The translations under genes and the position numbers were made by a program. DNA of 64,000 nucleotides from Cyathus striatus (Eukaryota > Basidiomycota > Agaricomycetes > Agaricales > Nidulariaceae). The notes beneath the pieces are model-generated. The model ran no database searches, was not told the origin of the DNA, and saw only the letters and a program-made list of their open reading frames with translations. Shown here piece after piece: positions 1-11,800 of this stretch. Every line of letters begins with the position of its first letter. Position 1 is the stretch's first letter. The DNA is taken from contig JAOVFP010000021.1 of NCBI GenBank assembly GCA_025738555.1, positions 310,001-374,000 of the forward strand. Reading direction: 5' to 3'.

Positions 1-2620
1 ACAACCTAGGAAATTCTATGAAAAGACTATTTTGCACTATGGGGAACGAGTCTGATCTCGCTGAAGCAATCTCGTTTTACAAAGAAGCTCTTTCTTTAAT
101 TTTCGATGATGGTGTTCGGCAGATGTACTACCTGCCTAATCTAGGAGAGGCGTTGCGCTATAGATATGGGTTTACACACCAGCAACACGACCTTGATGAT
201 AGTCTCAGCGCGTTAAGGAAGTCTGTTGCACTGTGCCCGCCGGGTGGTGCTCAGCTTCCAAATAATCTTTTGCAACTTGCAGTCGCATTGAAAATTCTGT
301 TCAAAAATGAACACCAACTCGATACCATAGATGAAGCAATCTCAGTTATGGAACAGGCAATAGATATGATTCCTGAAGGGAACGCTACGTTGCCCCCCCT
401 GCTTGATGTATTGGGAGGTTTACTCTTCCTTCGGTACAATACTACACACAGCAATGATGACATTGGAAGAGCTATTTCGTTACTTCGCCAAGCTACACAG
501 ATGCCTGTTGGATCCCCATTACCACGTCTAAGCAGCGGGAAACTGTGGGGGTCGCTGTGTCTTTTCGTGGACCCAGCACAAGCCCTTCATGCATTCGAAA
601 TTATTTTTAATGACATCATCCCACAATTGGCATGGATTGGATGTACTATGGAACAACGATATCTCTTACTTGCAACTCTGGCGGACATTGTGAGCATGGC
701 AACAGCTGTAGCCATCCGATATGAACAGCTTAACATGGCTGTAGAGTGGCTAGAACAAGGTCGCTCAATAGTATGGAACCAAGTTAATAGTTTCCGCTCA
801 CCCTTAGACGATCTTCGAAAAGTGAACCCAGCCCTTTGTATGGAACTAGAAAAGATAGTGATCGCTTTGGAAGAAGCTAGTATGCGAACAAACTCATCCA
901 ATTTGTTAGGAAGTAGTATGGCACGCAATATCTCAATCCAAGATGACGTCCTTCGGCATCAAGGTCTTGCAAAGCAATGGGATTCATTACTTTGTCAGGT
1001 TCGCAGCATAAGTGACTTCGAAGATTTTCTTTATCCAATACTGTTTGCTGTGCTGCTTATGAAACTACCACCGTCTGGTCTAGTGATAGTCATTAATGTT
1101 GACCCATTTTCTTGTGATGCTTTGGTTCTTTCCCATGACATATTATTAGAGAGCCAGGCTTATATCGTCCCCGTCCGCTTGCCTAAATTCTACAAGAGAG
1201 CAGTCATTCTTCGCAAAAGATTACATAGACTACTTTTCAGTCCTTCAACTCAGACAAGGACTGCACGCAAAGGTCGCCCTGCTATAAATGAGAAGGACCG
1301 ATTTTCCATCAAGGAGCTCCTTCGGGAATTGTGGTACGAGATCGTGAAGCCCATCCTTGATGTGCTTAAGCTAGAGGTAAGTAACCCTTTGGTTCCAAAT
1401 TCCATAGGTGTTATGATGAACATGAATATCACAGCCTACATCAGATCCCCCCCGAATATGGTGGTCCCCAACTGGTCCTCTCGCTTTTCTTCCTCTTCAT
1501 GCTGCTGGTGATTACTACTACAACGATAAAAGTCAAAATCCTAGATCAAATATCATGGAATATGCGATTTCATCTTACACACCCACTATCACGGCTCTGA
1601 CACAGAGTCTATCTAAGCACCACCAGCAACAACATCAGGAGATCAAGGGATTGCTTGCCATCAGTGAGCCAGAAGCTTCCGGTTTTTCACCTATCCCAGG
1701 TACAGCTCTGGAGATTATCATCCTGAAGCAGATATTCGGCTCATTTTCTCAAACATTCCGTAGCCTGGAAGGCGATGAAGCAACAGTGAAGAGCGTCCAG
1801 GATGCCATGCCTTTGCACAGCTGGATCCATCTCTTCTGTCACGCTCTCCAGAACAACAGCCCTCTCAATAGTGCATTCTATCTCCATGATGGACAGCTGT
1901 CCCTTGGAGATATAATTAAACAACCACTTCCTCATTCACAATTTGCATTCCTTTCAGCATGCGAGACAGGGAAGGGAGACAAAAAGCTCTCCGAAGCACT
2001 TCATCTTGCAGCGGGTATGTGTTAGATATTCTGGGTTGCACAGCTTCCTTGACAGCTGTCACTTGTCACCTGTCATACTTGACAGATCTGTGATTGACAG
2101 ATACTTGATTGACAGATTTGTGATTGACAGATTGACAGCTGTCAGTTACCTTAGTTACAGGACTTTGGTTAGGACTTTGGTAGACTTACTCAGTATATAA
2201 ACACTCTGTAACTTGGTAGTTGTTAACAAGTTTCCTCCCCATTTTGTGTCTGTGTCTGTGTCTGTGTCTGTGTCTGAGTTCTTGCTCCACTATCACCCTC
2301 CTTTCCCTTCATTATTCTCTATCCTCTCTCTATCACACTCCTTATTCTTTGTTACTTCTGACAGTATGCTGGCAGTGGGATATACCAGCGTCGTCGCAAC
2401 TATGTGGTCGATCAATGACAATTATGCCCCGCGGGTTGCAGAAGATTTTTACTCATACATATTACAGAAAGAAAATGAGAGCTCCGCAGAGTATAATTAT
2501 CCAGATTGTACTAGAGCAGTGTCTGCACTTCATCATGCCATAGGACGGTTTCGGCTTCGGGTTGGCGATGACGAAGATGGCTTCTTGCTTTGGGTTCCAT
2601 ATATCCATGTAGGCATTTAG
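1..2620 (+). CDS. TPR-CHAT protein, copy A (5' end outside window)
   Basis: 3' part of a tetratricopeptide-repeat protein ending in a CHAT (caspase HetF-associated with TPRs) peptidase-like domain. The frame is open from base 3 and ends at the stop 2618-2620. A 58-nt phase-0 intron is inferred at 1377-1434 (GTAAGT...CACAG). Removing it creates the typical CHAT signature with IWW, SPTGPLAFLPLHAAG and then YYYNDK. The presumed catalytic His lies in FCHALQNNS and the Cys in LSACETGKG; both are present. The last exon ends WVPYIHVGI, the usual C-terminus of the family. The only gross lesion is a 344-bp solo LTR at 2020-2363, which brings a stop 6 nt inside unless it is spliced out. Relative to copy B it has small in-frame deletions (two codons in the KLPP-SGLV region, one Glu codon before ALHLAAG). 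Fungal TPR-CHAT proteins are presumed signalling or cell-death proteases; the substrate is unknown. Confidence 0.85.
2020..2363. mobile_element. Solo LTR inserted in CHAT domain
   Basis: A 344-bp insertion absent from copy B at the same codon. It starts TGTTAG and ends CTGACA (TG...CA), and is flanked by a perfect 5-bp target duplication GTATG (2015-2019 and 2364-2368), which defines a solo LTR. It contains a TATA box (TATATAA, 2194-2200), a cluster of TGACAG/CTGTCA motifs (2050-2145), a (TGTGTC)5 microsatellite (2245-2276) and a pyrimidine-rich 3' half. No internal retroelement sequence remains, so LTR-LTR recombination is inferred. The parent family was not identified in the window. Confidence 0.9.
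2050..2145. promoter_or_regulatory. TGACAG/CTGTCA motif cluster in LTR U3
   Basis: About nine copies of TGACAG or its complement occur within about 100 bp, including two palindromes TGACAGCTGTCA at the two ends of the cluster. It lies about 50-145 bp upstream of the LTR TATA box, the normal place for U3 enhancers. TGACA is the core known for TALE-class homeodomain proteins. That such a factor drives this LTR is inference only. Confidence 0.5.
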
Positions 2621-3356
2621 GCATTTAAATAAGTACACATTTTTCATATTTTGGTATACCCTGCGTAAGTATGTGGTTCCCATCGAAGGTATCTTGCTCC
2701 AATCCAATTTTTATGCTGATGGAACACTGCCAACTTCTAGCAACTTTATCTACCTTCAAGTTTCATTAGATGCGCTGGCATGCGGCGCTGCTTCGTGAAA
2801 GCACTCACATTCACCAACGCCGAATTGAGTGCGGCTCTGACTCAACTTTCACTGTTAGCTAGTGATTCTACATGTCATCTTTCGTGGTCTCCGCCTGAGG
2901 CTTGAGCAAGAGACACCGAAAGGAGGCGCGATGTCTGCACAATCATTATCACAAGAATGACGTTCGGACACGGTAATATGACCCTCCGTCCAGGTGTAGA
3001 CCTATGCAGCGACATTAGAAAGTATCAGCTATGGCAGGGGAGGATTTGCATGGTCACAAGCAATATCAAGAACAGCGATCTGTGTTGCAGAGAATGATCA
3101 AGTACAAAGACATGACAGAAATACACTTCAAGAATGATATGTAGCAATACATTGAGTTCCAAGCGTTCAAGAGTATAATATAAGTTGGAGGTATCTTCCA
3201 CAGCCTTCTCTAGCCCGTTAGCGAATCAGCCAACGCACCAGGAATATCAACAACTCACCATAATACCAACTCACACTACAAGACCTTCTTCCTCTTTGAC
3301 GGCCTGACCGTTTTGTTCTCCACGCCTTGTAGCGACCTCCACGAAGTAGTATTTTC
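2621..3356. other. 3' flank of CHAT gene, shared with unit B
   Basis: No convincing gene. The sequence matches 28302-28376 plus 29774-30379 in unit B, apart from a roughly 60-bp segment around 2790-2850 present only here. Parts also match the third copy near 46390-46760. It holds the 3' UTR of the CHAT gene and probably the terminator side of the convergent minus-strand coiled-coil gene. Confidence 0.6.
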
Positions 3357-3718
3357 CTACTTGCCCGGTAACATGAGAAAAGCCAATAAACGAACAGACA
3401 GCGGAGGCTCTACCTCCAACGACTCGTCCGGATCCTGCTGAGAAGGCTTCGAATGAGCCGACTTCTTGACAAGCACTTTGTTCTTAAGGCGAAGGAGTTG
3501 TATCTATGAAGTGTTAGCATTGTCACCTAGCACACGAAAGCCACAGGATTACGGACCTGCTTGTCGTACTCAGCATTCTCTTTCTTCAATTCGTAGCGGT
3601 CATTCAAGACGGGGGCGAGGCGTCCTTCCAGGCTTTTGGAGACTCAGGTAATCTTTCCTGCCCATCAACATGTTTAGAACGAAAGCATAAGAGAGACTAT
3701 GAACGTACTCATCACCAC
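3357..3718 (-). pseudogene. Coiled-coil gene remnant, copy A
   Basis: The C-terminal exon on the minus strand reads about LRLKNKVLVKKSAHSKPS, then an acidic stretch, then the hydrophobic run RLLAFLMLPGK, and stops at 3357-3359. It corresponds to 30380 onwards and 46760 onwards. Compared with those copies about 270 bp of the upstream coiled-coil exon are missing, so this copy cannot make the coiled coil. Its 5' side is cut off by the TIR element starting at 3719. Function unknown. Confidence 0.55.
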
Positions 3719-4087
3719 GCATCAGGAAAAACCTCAACAGCTATATTAGCAAATAATCTTGAATTTTAGCTCAGATAAGTAGAAAATAGTTAAAATAAGG
3801 ACTCTAAGGACAATAAGGTAAAATAGTGAGGCCCCCTACTTATTTCGAAAAAATAAGTACATTTTAGTACCTTATCTGCACAATTATAGTTCAGATAAGA
3901 ACTGAGAAGTTCATTTAAAGTGTAATATGCACATAAATTGATGCTTATAAGGACACTTTGCTTTCACTCAGTACAGTATAATAGGTGTCAGTTAATTATA
4001 TATTATTATTGTATTACAACAAAGTGGTTACAGATATAAATAACATATCTAATTACAACAATCCACTGAAGATATAACATTATGCAC

Positions 4088-4230
4088 TCCACAATATCCA
4101 GCCCCACATATCCCTCTATTTCCATGATCCAGCAGTACCACTCACCCCACAACATCCAGCCCCACAACATCCAGCCCCACATATCCACCCATATCCCCCC
4201 CTCTCCATCATCCAGCAGTACCACTCATTG
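4088..4230. repeat. Degenerate minisatellite
   Basis: C-rich direct repeats. Units containing CCCCACAACATCCAG and CCCCACATATCC recur, and the block ATCCAGCAGTACCACTCA occurs twice (about 4126 and 4209). It lies in the left arm of the TIR element between its AT-rich end and the LINE insertion. A short minus-strand ORF across it is a by-product of the repeat. Confidence 0.7.
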
Positions 4231-4779
4231 AATGACAGCAACTGTAGTGCTCCTGTACATGATAAGCATACACTTAAAAGGAAGACAACTCAAATACATA
4301 CCAAAGAAAGATTGTCAATACCAGTTATATGATGGGCAGAGATGCAGACTTGCACAGCATGTGAGAGATAGGTGTAAGATAAGGGTAGCAGGGAAGCAGA
4401 GAAGCACATATATGAGTCAGATCTCAAAGTAGAAGCCAGAGTTTACCAAATGAACGGGCCAAAGTGACAGGCAGGGGAAGGAGGGAGAGGAATGAAGGTG
4501 AGGTGGGGGAATTGAAAGGAGTGTACGACGGCGGTGGGCCCCTTGAACCATCACCACCACCACCAAGTGATTTCCCATGCTAAGTGGGGGCAAGGGCGGG
4601 ACACCATGCGGCCGATGCAGCGACGACCCCTCCAAAGAGGGCTAGGATGACCTGCTCAGCCCCCCGAGCTCAATGCCGCCCCCTCCCACACCAACTCCCA
4701 ATAAGAGGGCGAGATGCAACGGTGGTCCCCTCGGTGTGCGGATCCATATTCCTAGGCAACAACCCAGCGTCTCAATCGG

Positions 4780-7337
4780 GTGTTAGCCATTCGAGCTACT
4801 ACAAGCTCTTGGCAGCTCCTAAAATCACAACTGCCCTCGCCACACTACACCCTGCCCTCCGCCCTTGCCTGCTTCTCCCCTCCACACTCCCCTCCCCCCC
4901 CTCTGCCTGAACCCTACAAGCCCAATGGGCCACGTCACCAAGATCATGTGACACCTCAACTATGCACATCCTCCCTGACTGCCTCCCCTCCGCCACCAAA
5001 CTCTCCCTTGCGACTGCCATGTCCCCCACCAGCCACGTCCGACTCGGAACGCAACACTCCAACCCCCATACTGATGCCTGCCCTCCGAAATCGGAACCCA
5101 CATGCTCACCAAGACTATTTAACCTTCCCCCCCAATACGACGCTCCCCTCTCTGCAAATAAACGGCCCCCCTTCACCCACTGTCTCCACTACCCCTCCCA
5201 CCTCCCCCACTACTGCGTACTCACTTCAACGACTGGAAAAACGACCTCACGCACATACCCTATCCCCTTCAAAGCCTCGACACCGCACAAACATCACGAA
5301 CACCCATCTGGACCGTCTCCCTACAGGCATGCCGGGCACTCCAACGTCCACTGCTGCAAAAAAGCCACGACTGGACAAGGCAGACCCTCCACCTGCTACC
5401 CAGGATGGCGACATCGAAATGCAACACAACAACAACAACAACATTTTTCGGACCACAGCTCAACCATGGACAACCACATGGCGCTTGCCATCCGGAACGG
5501 AAACCTCTCAACCCCAGCCTCAGCACACCAGTCTCCTGACAACACAATCCCCCCGAACATCGCCACCCCTACCATGTCGCATAGCCAGAGTGTCCCCCCC
5601 ACGTATGCCAATGCCACTGGCCGCCAACCCCCTATGCAGGCTCCACCCCCCTCCCATGCATCCTCAGCTCCCCTCCTGCTCCCAGTCCCTCCGCTGCGCA
5701 CCGACCTCACTCGTGCCCCCCAGAAGGGCTTCCCGCGGGCACGCCTCCATGCCTGGACCATCCTAGCCCTCATCATTGACAAACTCCAATGCAGCCTCCT
5801 CGAGCCCGCGCTCGACGAGCACCGCGTGCTTGCATGGGTAGCCTACGACTACCCCAGAATGTCTGCCATTGACTGCCAGGCGATTATTCAATCTGAACTA
5901 AATGCCCAGACCATCAAAGGACTTGTATGCCCCCTCGACATTGACATTCTGAAATCGCGAACAGGGGGACCCCTTGGGTTCTATTGTCACGACCGTGCCC
6001 CTAGCCTGACTTGGCAGCGGAGTACGAGAGGGTGACTGCAGAGAAGCGAGGGGTGAGTATAAGACGAAAGCGGAGAATGAGAACTCAGGGGGTAGGACTT
6101 TGGCTTCAGCTTATGTGCTGCGCCCCTGGGATTCCTGGTCCTGTATTTCGGAGTAAGGGCAAGCCCTTCGGAGAAGACGAGAGACGAGAAGACGAGAGAT
6201 GTAACTCAAGTCAGACTGAAGGGTGAGGACGTAGTTCAATACGAAACTGAAGTCTAAGTACAAATCGAGTACTACTTAAATACTAGAGACTCGGAGTAAG
6301 TAAAGGCCGCTGGCCAAAGCCAGCGGAGAAGTACGGTCAGGGTAGGCGTACGTAGAATGAAGACTATAACTAATTAAACATAATAAAACGCGTCGGAGAA
6401 GTGAGCGTGTATGGCGGTGTAAAGTAAAACTGATAGTGGCGCACTTAAGAATGATAAGTGACTCACTATGAGATGTATACTACAATACTGAGGGGATAGC
6501 TCAGTAGAACGGAAGAAAGGAAACAAGAGTAATCTATGTACAGTAATCAATAAGTAATATTAAGAACGTAATCAAAGTCCGGAGGAAACAAAGGGAAAGG
6601 CGGAGTAAGAGCATAGGGGTCCGGAGGTAGGCGATACGGGATATGACATCTATGATGGTAGGCCCCTGGTATTTTTTGTTGTCCACGACCTTCACCCTGT
6701 CGATAAAGCCCTCCTCCTTTGACAACACTGCTGGAATACCCCTACTGGCACTGTCTTTGTTGCACCACTTCCCCTCCCCCGATCCAACTTTGCTGTACGC
6801 CTATGTGGATTGGAACCCACAGCCTTCACCAAGAACTCTGAGGAGGAAATCCACAGTGCCATCCGCATCACCCTCCACAACCACCCTCTTGTTCTTGACT
6901 GCCTCATGACTCACCACAATGCCTACCTTCCAGAGTCTGAGCCCACTGTCGACCTCTCCCCCCTCATGGATCGTTTCATTAACTCTCTCCTCATCCACCA
7001 CCGATCCACTGAGACTCTCCGTGATGGCACGAACTGGTCCCTATTTTATGAATGCCCCGCCGCCACCTTACAGGGAGAACAGGCCTGGTTCAATGTACTC
7101 CGTCTCATCCCCATCCACACCAAAGTTGGCAAAGCTAACCTCACCCAGGCCTCCATTGTCTGGTGCAACATATGTGCTAGCCAAGAACACCCAGAGATCT
7201 TTTGCCCGTTTCCTAAACTCCCCGACTGGCGTGTATCCCCATGGGTGCGTACCACAACTACGCCAAGAAGAGGAAATGCCCGAGGTGGACGTGGAGGCAG
7301 AGGCCATGGTAACAGAGGTAGAGGAGGTGCCTACTAA
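4780..7337 (+). pseudogene. LINE ORF1 (gag-like nucleic-acid binding)
   Basis: The N-terminal part reads in one frame as Pro/Thr-rich sequence with a basic patch (AAKKPRLDKAD). At a (CAA)n tract near 5440 coding character passes to the frame continuing through LHAWTILALIIDKL to GGPLGFY at 5984. A solo LTR interrupts the codon run. Omitting it and one TSD copy, the frame continues as DGRPLVFFVVHDLHPVDK, meets an in-frame TGA at 6720-6722, then runs to a CCHC knuckle (CNICASQEHPEIFC) and an RGG tail (RGGRGGRGHGNRGRGG). It therefore has three lesions: an indel, the LTR and a nonsense codon. Its family role is RNA binding and RNP formation. The exact start codon is uncertain. Confidence 0.7.
5985..6648. 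mobile_element. Solo LTR inside LINE ORF1
   Basis: A 664-bp insertion that starts TGTCACGACC and ends ATATGACA, flanked by a perfect 5-bp duplication TCTAT (5980-5984 and 6649-6653). Removing it and one TSD restores the ORF1 reading frame exactly. Purine-rich repeats such as GAGAAGACGAGAGAC occur near 6175-6200. It is unlike the solo LTR at 2020 and the Gypsy LTRs at the right end, so a third LTR family is represented. Confidence 0.9.
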
Positions 7338-8853
7338 CAAATGGACAATTTACTATACTGCCCTAGATGTCTCTTCCCCTAGTTTACCAGTACTCACTCG
7401 CTCCTCATGTTAGTACATATATGTCTTAACCCTACTCCTCCTCAATACAATGTATATACAAGCTGCCCACCACTGTTGCCACTCAAACTAAGACATTCTT
7501 CATGAGCCACACATGCGGCATACTGTTGTGCACTGTTAACCTTTGACACACAAATGACACATCACCACACCTGAGACCAATACTCCAATTACATCAGGCA
7601 TTTCCAATATTAGTCCCCTGCCCCCTTCCCAAGCAACAACAGCCCTGTCCTCGCCACCTACCCCACCCCCCAACCATCCCCATACACATACAGAAAGTGT
7701 GAGTAGACCCAACTATCAAATACATCATAACACTTCACTGCTAATCTGCACACTGCTGGACATAAGAAATCAACTGACCACTTAACTGATTGGCCATGGT
7801 AGCATGTCTGCTATGAACGCTCCAAGAACACCAAAACGTAATCAGGTACACACTGCTGCCAACTGGTCACCAAGGACAACCAACTAAACACCGAAAGCTA
7901 GATACTCAATCACTGACCAATTACCAATGGGCACTAACATTACCCAGCACCGGCACCTCGCTCCTACACTGCCGGAAACCACTACACCCCCTGACACCTC
8001 CTGAACAGTATAAATACCACACATCCCCCCTACCACATCCCTCATCTCACTCTGACAATGGCCTCTCCAACTCTCGTACACATCCTCCTAGAAAGCGCGT
8101 GCATTGCACTAATACTGAGCCTGCTGTGGGCCCTGTGGCAATTCGCCCAATTGGCGTATACAACCTGGTCCACCGGTAGTTTCCCCTACAACAACCCCCC
8201 CTCCGATGAACCTTAGGTAACCCCCCCACCTCACATCTCACTAACCACACTCACTTCTCCCTCAATACTCAGGACACGCCCATAGGATATGATACACCAA
8301 ATGGCAGACGCCTATCGACTTGAACCCAAACACTGCCCACACCGTTCGCTACCATTAATAGTACACACTTGTAATATGTTGATTGTATACATCAACACAC
8401 AGTCTTTACTCCTTTAATACTCACTTGCATATTCCCACCTACCTCCACTATACACACACCCCCACACCAATTTCAGTTAAGGAATATACGCCTAAGACTG
8501 GTTGGAATCAGATGCCTACCACTAATGACTGACTTCCAACAATACTAAAATAAGAGATGGCAACCCTCTGCCACCGGATCAAGATCACCATGGGAACCAA
8601 ATACCTACCCTCTGCCCTCTCTCCTAATCAACAAAGCATGCCACCTAAACACCCCCTCTTTCTCCTATGAACACACTTGGATCTTGATCCACCCTACAGC
8701 ATGCAGGGAGTCATAACCCTACATGCTGGCACCTAGTGCCTGGGACTGGCTTGAAGGATAAGTAACCCCTCACCGTCGGGTGATGTCCTTCATGGTGGGT
8801 ACAAGCCAACCCCAGTAGTAGGCAGTGAAACCAACCCCCCCCCACTTTAACTA
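7338..8853 (+). other. LINE inter-ORF region
   Basis: About 1.5 kb between ORF1 and ORF2 with the same C/A-rich, G-poor composition as the LINE. No ORF of coding character was seen. Near its 3' end (8748-8807) is a potential stem-loop: GGCTTG with CAAGCC, AAGGA with TCCTT, and an inner CACC/GGTG hairpin, just ahead of ORF2. Confidence 0.5.
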
Positions 8854-11800
8854 ATGCTGAATACAACCAATGAATTACATACAACAACGGATGAGAATAA
8901 CCAGTCATGGATCACTCGCAACCCCGGGGACAGAGGAAGTGCGAATCTGGGTGCCATTCTATCTTCCAATGACGACCCCGGGGGGGTCGGACGGCACCAA
9001 CCCAAGCATGCTCCCAATCAGGATCAATGCTCACCCCTACACCAAGGATCTAACAGCACCAGTGCTGCCAGGATACAAGCAGGCAGGAATGTACTACACC
9101 CCCCAGATGATCACCTCAATGACATCACCACCCATGCCACGAGTACCAGTGCATACAAACTCAAAAACTCAAGGTCTGCAATACGAATTGCAAGCCTGAA
9201 TATTCGAGGAGGAGGCCAACCTGCCACGCATCCTAAGTGGAATCACATCTATGCCCTGATGCGAAAATCCCACATAGGCATCATGACTGTGCAGGAAACT
9301 CACATCATGGATACAGTGCTCCACCAGATCCAAAAAACCCATCCTCTCCTCCTCATAGCAAACTCCCCTGACCTGACCCACCCATCAACAACAGGTGGCA
9401 TAGCCATTATCCTCCACAAAGGCTTGGTGAACTGGGAAACACACGAATTTGTAGAACTCATTCCAGGACGGGCAATGGCTGTATCACTCCGCCGTAAAAA
9501 TGATGACTGGCTACATATTGCTGCAGTGTATGCCCCCTCAGGCAATGTGTCAGCTAACACAGCCTTTTGGGCCAAACTGCAAGAAGCCTGGCAAATACAC
9601 AGACCCCAAAGGAAGATGCACATACTTTTGGGTGACCTCAACATGGTTGAATCACACATTGACTGTATACCTGCGTGAATGGAAAATTCCATCACCCCCC
9701 CCACCTTTACCACACTCAAAGAACACTTCAAACTGTTTGATGGATGGAGACTAGAAAACCCCACCTCACTTGACTATACCTTCACCAACCAACTTACTGC
9801 TCGCTCACACATTGACCGCATATATGCCACTGAAAAACTCATTGACTTCTCCCGTGAATGGAACATCTCCTCCTCAGGTATCTTCACAGACCACTTCCTA
9901 ATCTCCATGCAACTGACCTCACCAACTGAACCTTTTGTCGGAAAAGGACGACGGGCTCTCCCAGCCTATATTGCCAAAAACAAAGGAGCCCAGAAGTGCA
10001 TACAAAAACTAGCCCAAGAACTAAGCACAGCTATCATGAACATGCAGGATCAACCACGATCACCTGAACTCAATATACAAACACTATGGACATCATTCAA
10101 AAAACAAATTCTTACCCAGGTAGGTGAGATTGTGAAAAGTCAAGGCCTACACCACAATATCCAAATTTCAAAGTGGGAAACCCGCCACACAGCCACACTA
10201 GCCCTGGCCGGATCTCTCAGCACTGAGGAACTTGCACACCAACTACACACCATAGATATCAACATCAAAAAGCTTAAGGCTACCCAAACAAAATGGGAAC
10301 AGGACAAAATTGCAGCTCACTTCCACCTTGAAGGTGAAACTAATAGTAAATTTGACTACATCATCAACCAGGAACACAAACCCAGAGAGACGATCCATTC
10401 CCTCCGCTCAAACCCACAAGGCCTCCTGCCCGAATACACAATGGACTCCAAAGAAATGGTAGAAATTGCCACTGACTACCACAACTCCCTACAATCCTCT
10501 ACAGACTACCACCTAGATGATCTTGAGAGGTACACTACAACAGAAGAAGTTCTCTCACATCTTACACAAAAGATCCCACCTTACAAGAAAGACGAACTAG
10601 CTGCCAGACTCTCCATGGGAGAAATACGAGTGGCCCTTAATGCAGTCCCCAATGGTAAAGCTTCAGGACTGGACGGTATCCCAATTGAAATATGGAAGTG
10701 GCTTGATGCCACCCACATTGCCTCATGATCAGGTGACAACCCCTCCCCAGATATTGTGGCCATCCTACAATATCTATACACTGACATCAGCATGAATGGT
10801 GTCATGCCAGACACTGGCTTCCATGAAGGCTGGATGTGCCCCATCCACAAGAAAAATGACAAGACCTCCATAGCAAACTACTGTCCCATCACAGTACTAA
10901 ACACTGACTATAAAATAATGACATGCTCTCTCACCAACCGCCTCTCGACAGTTGCTCCAAACCTCATCCACCTAGACCAGGCTGGCTTCATGAAAAACCG
11001 GTCTATCACAGACCAAACAGAACTCATAAACCTGGTTATACACCACTGTGACACAACCAACACACCTGGGACTATTGTATGCCTTGACCAAGAAAAAGCT
11101 TATGACCGCATACACCATGACTTCCTATGGAGATCACTAAAAAAGCTGGGATTCCCAGACGAGTTCATAAAGACAGTCAAAGCCCTATACACAGGAGCCC
11201 ACACTAAAATTATTCTCAATGGGATCATAGGTTTGGGCTACCTCATCATTAGAGGAGTACGACAAGGGGACCCTCTCTCCTGCCTCCTGTTCAATATTGC
11301 CATTGAATCTCTTGCAAGCCGCATAAGAACATCCCCCATTACAGGCCTAGATCTCCCCGGGCTTACTAGCCCTCTCCAAATAAACCTCTTTGCAGATGAC
11401 ACCACTATCTTCCTCAGTGAAAATGATGATACTCACACACTCTTTGCTGAACTCACACAATGGTGCAAAGCTTCTGGAGCTAAGTTCAATGTTACAAAGA
11501 CTGCTATCATCCCCCTTGGGAATGAACCTACACGTGCCACTATACGACAGAACAGACGCACAAACATTCACCACACACCCATACCAAATGATATCCACAT
11601 TATCAGTGATCGAGAACCCATTCGCATTCTTGGAGCCTTCTATGGCTACCACATCTCCCAAGATGATATCTGGCAACCTACCCTAGAGAAAGTTCGACAC
11701 ACCCTTCTCCGATGGGAATGCTTCAATCCAACCCTTATTGGTAGATGCAAAGCAGCCTCTGCCATTGTTGGAGGCTACACACAATACCTAACCAGGGTGC

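Noticed and set aside
2361..2375. First AG (2364) as the acceptor for the LTR intron
   Set aside because: It would delete one base of the original sequence and shift the CHAT frame. The next AG at 2375 keeps the frame.
4799..5782. Several overlapping ORFs on both strands in the LINE 5' half
   Set aside because: C-rich, stop-poor composition gives open frames in all directions. Only the frames leading to the CCHC/RGG end carry family motifs.
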